Below, piece after piece: positions 5,346 to 5,367 of a DNA stretch of 5,367 nucleotides. Position 1 is the first letter of the stretch; each line of letters starts with the position of its first letter. The notes below the pieces were generated by a model. It searched no databases. It saw only the letters and a program-made list of their open reading frames with translations, and was not told the DNA's origin. Both the position numbers and the translations under genes were made by a program. The stretch is from NCBI GenBank assembly GCA_900764725.1, contig CAAFPB010000482.1:1-5367 (forward strand), in the 5' to 3' direction. Origin of the DNA: an uncultured Catenibacterium sp. (GTDB lineage Bacteria; Bacillota_I; Bacilli_A; Erysipelotrichales; Coprobacillaceae).

Positions 5346-5367
5346 AGATCGGAAGAGCACACGTCTG
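5346..5367 (+). other. Illumina TruSeq adapter left at the contig end
   Basis: The last 22 bases start AGATCGGAAGAGC and continue ACACGTCTG, matching the start of the standard TruSeq read-1 adapter with no mismatch. They are sequencing artefact, not genome. In the ABC transporter frame they encode the tail DRKSTRL, a peptide well known from contaminated protein databases. Base 5346 (A) may be genomic or the A of the adapter junction. Confidence 0.98.

Overview
The window is AT-rich DNA from a low-GC Gram-positive bacterium. It shows strong AGGAGG-type ribosome binding sites, TATAAT promoters (two with an extended TGn element), intrinsic terminators with U tracts, an S-box type riboswitch on metK, and a long-form HPF. 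The overall flavour (TTA/ATT-rich codons, an ATPase-permease fusion, short intergenic regions) would fit a gut Erysipelotrichia-like Firmicute, but that placement is inference. The right end is a contig end: the last 22 bases are Illumina TruSeq adapter, not genome.

Layout. (1) 1-997: a possible promoter with a perfect 16-bp palindrome, then a two-gene unit. The first gene encodes a secreted, beta-patterned protein of unknown function, and 11 bases later comes a 69-residue protein with two predicted membrane helices. A strong hairpin terminator closes the unit. (2) 998-1401: a spacer carrying an extended -10 promoter, then a 75-residue NifU C-terminal-type Fe-S carrier. (3) 1417-2752: a SAM-sensing riboswitch with legible P1, antiterminator and terminator, followed by metK (S-adenosylmethionine synthetase) and its terminator. 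(4) 2792-3406: a promoter, the long-form ribosome hibernation factor hpf, and a terminator that probably works in both directions. (5) 3444-4376, minus strand: a radical SAM protein of the YhcC/YtqA family. (6) 4423-end, plus strand, divergent from the previous gene across only 46 bases: the start of an ABC transporter with its ATPase domain fused to an FtsX/MacB-like permease. It has no stop codon in the window because the contig ends in adapter.

How the genes relate. The Fe-S carrier, the SAM synthetase and the radical SAM enzyme supply or use the two cofactors of radical SAM chemistry ([4Fe-4S] and SAM); this may simply be neighbourhood coincidence. The nfu-like gene has no terminator of its own before the riboswitch, so metK attenuation may also set the end of its transcript. 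I see no CRISPR array, transposon, tRNA or rRNA. The part closest to unexplored biology is the secreted-protein/membrane-protein pair at the left. The most certain unusual observation is the adapter at the right end, which creates an artificial protein C terminus.
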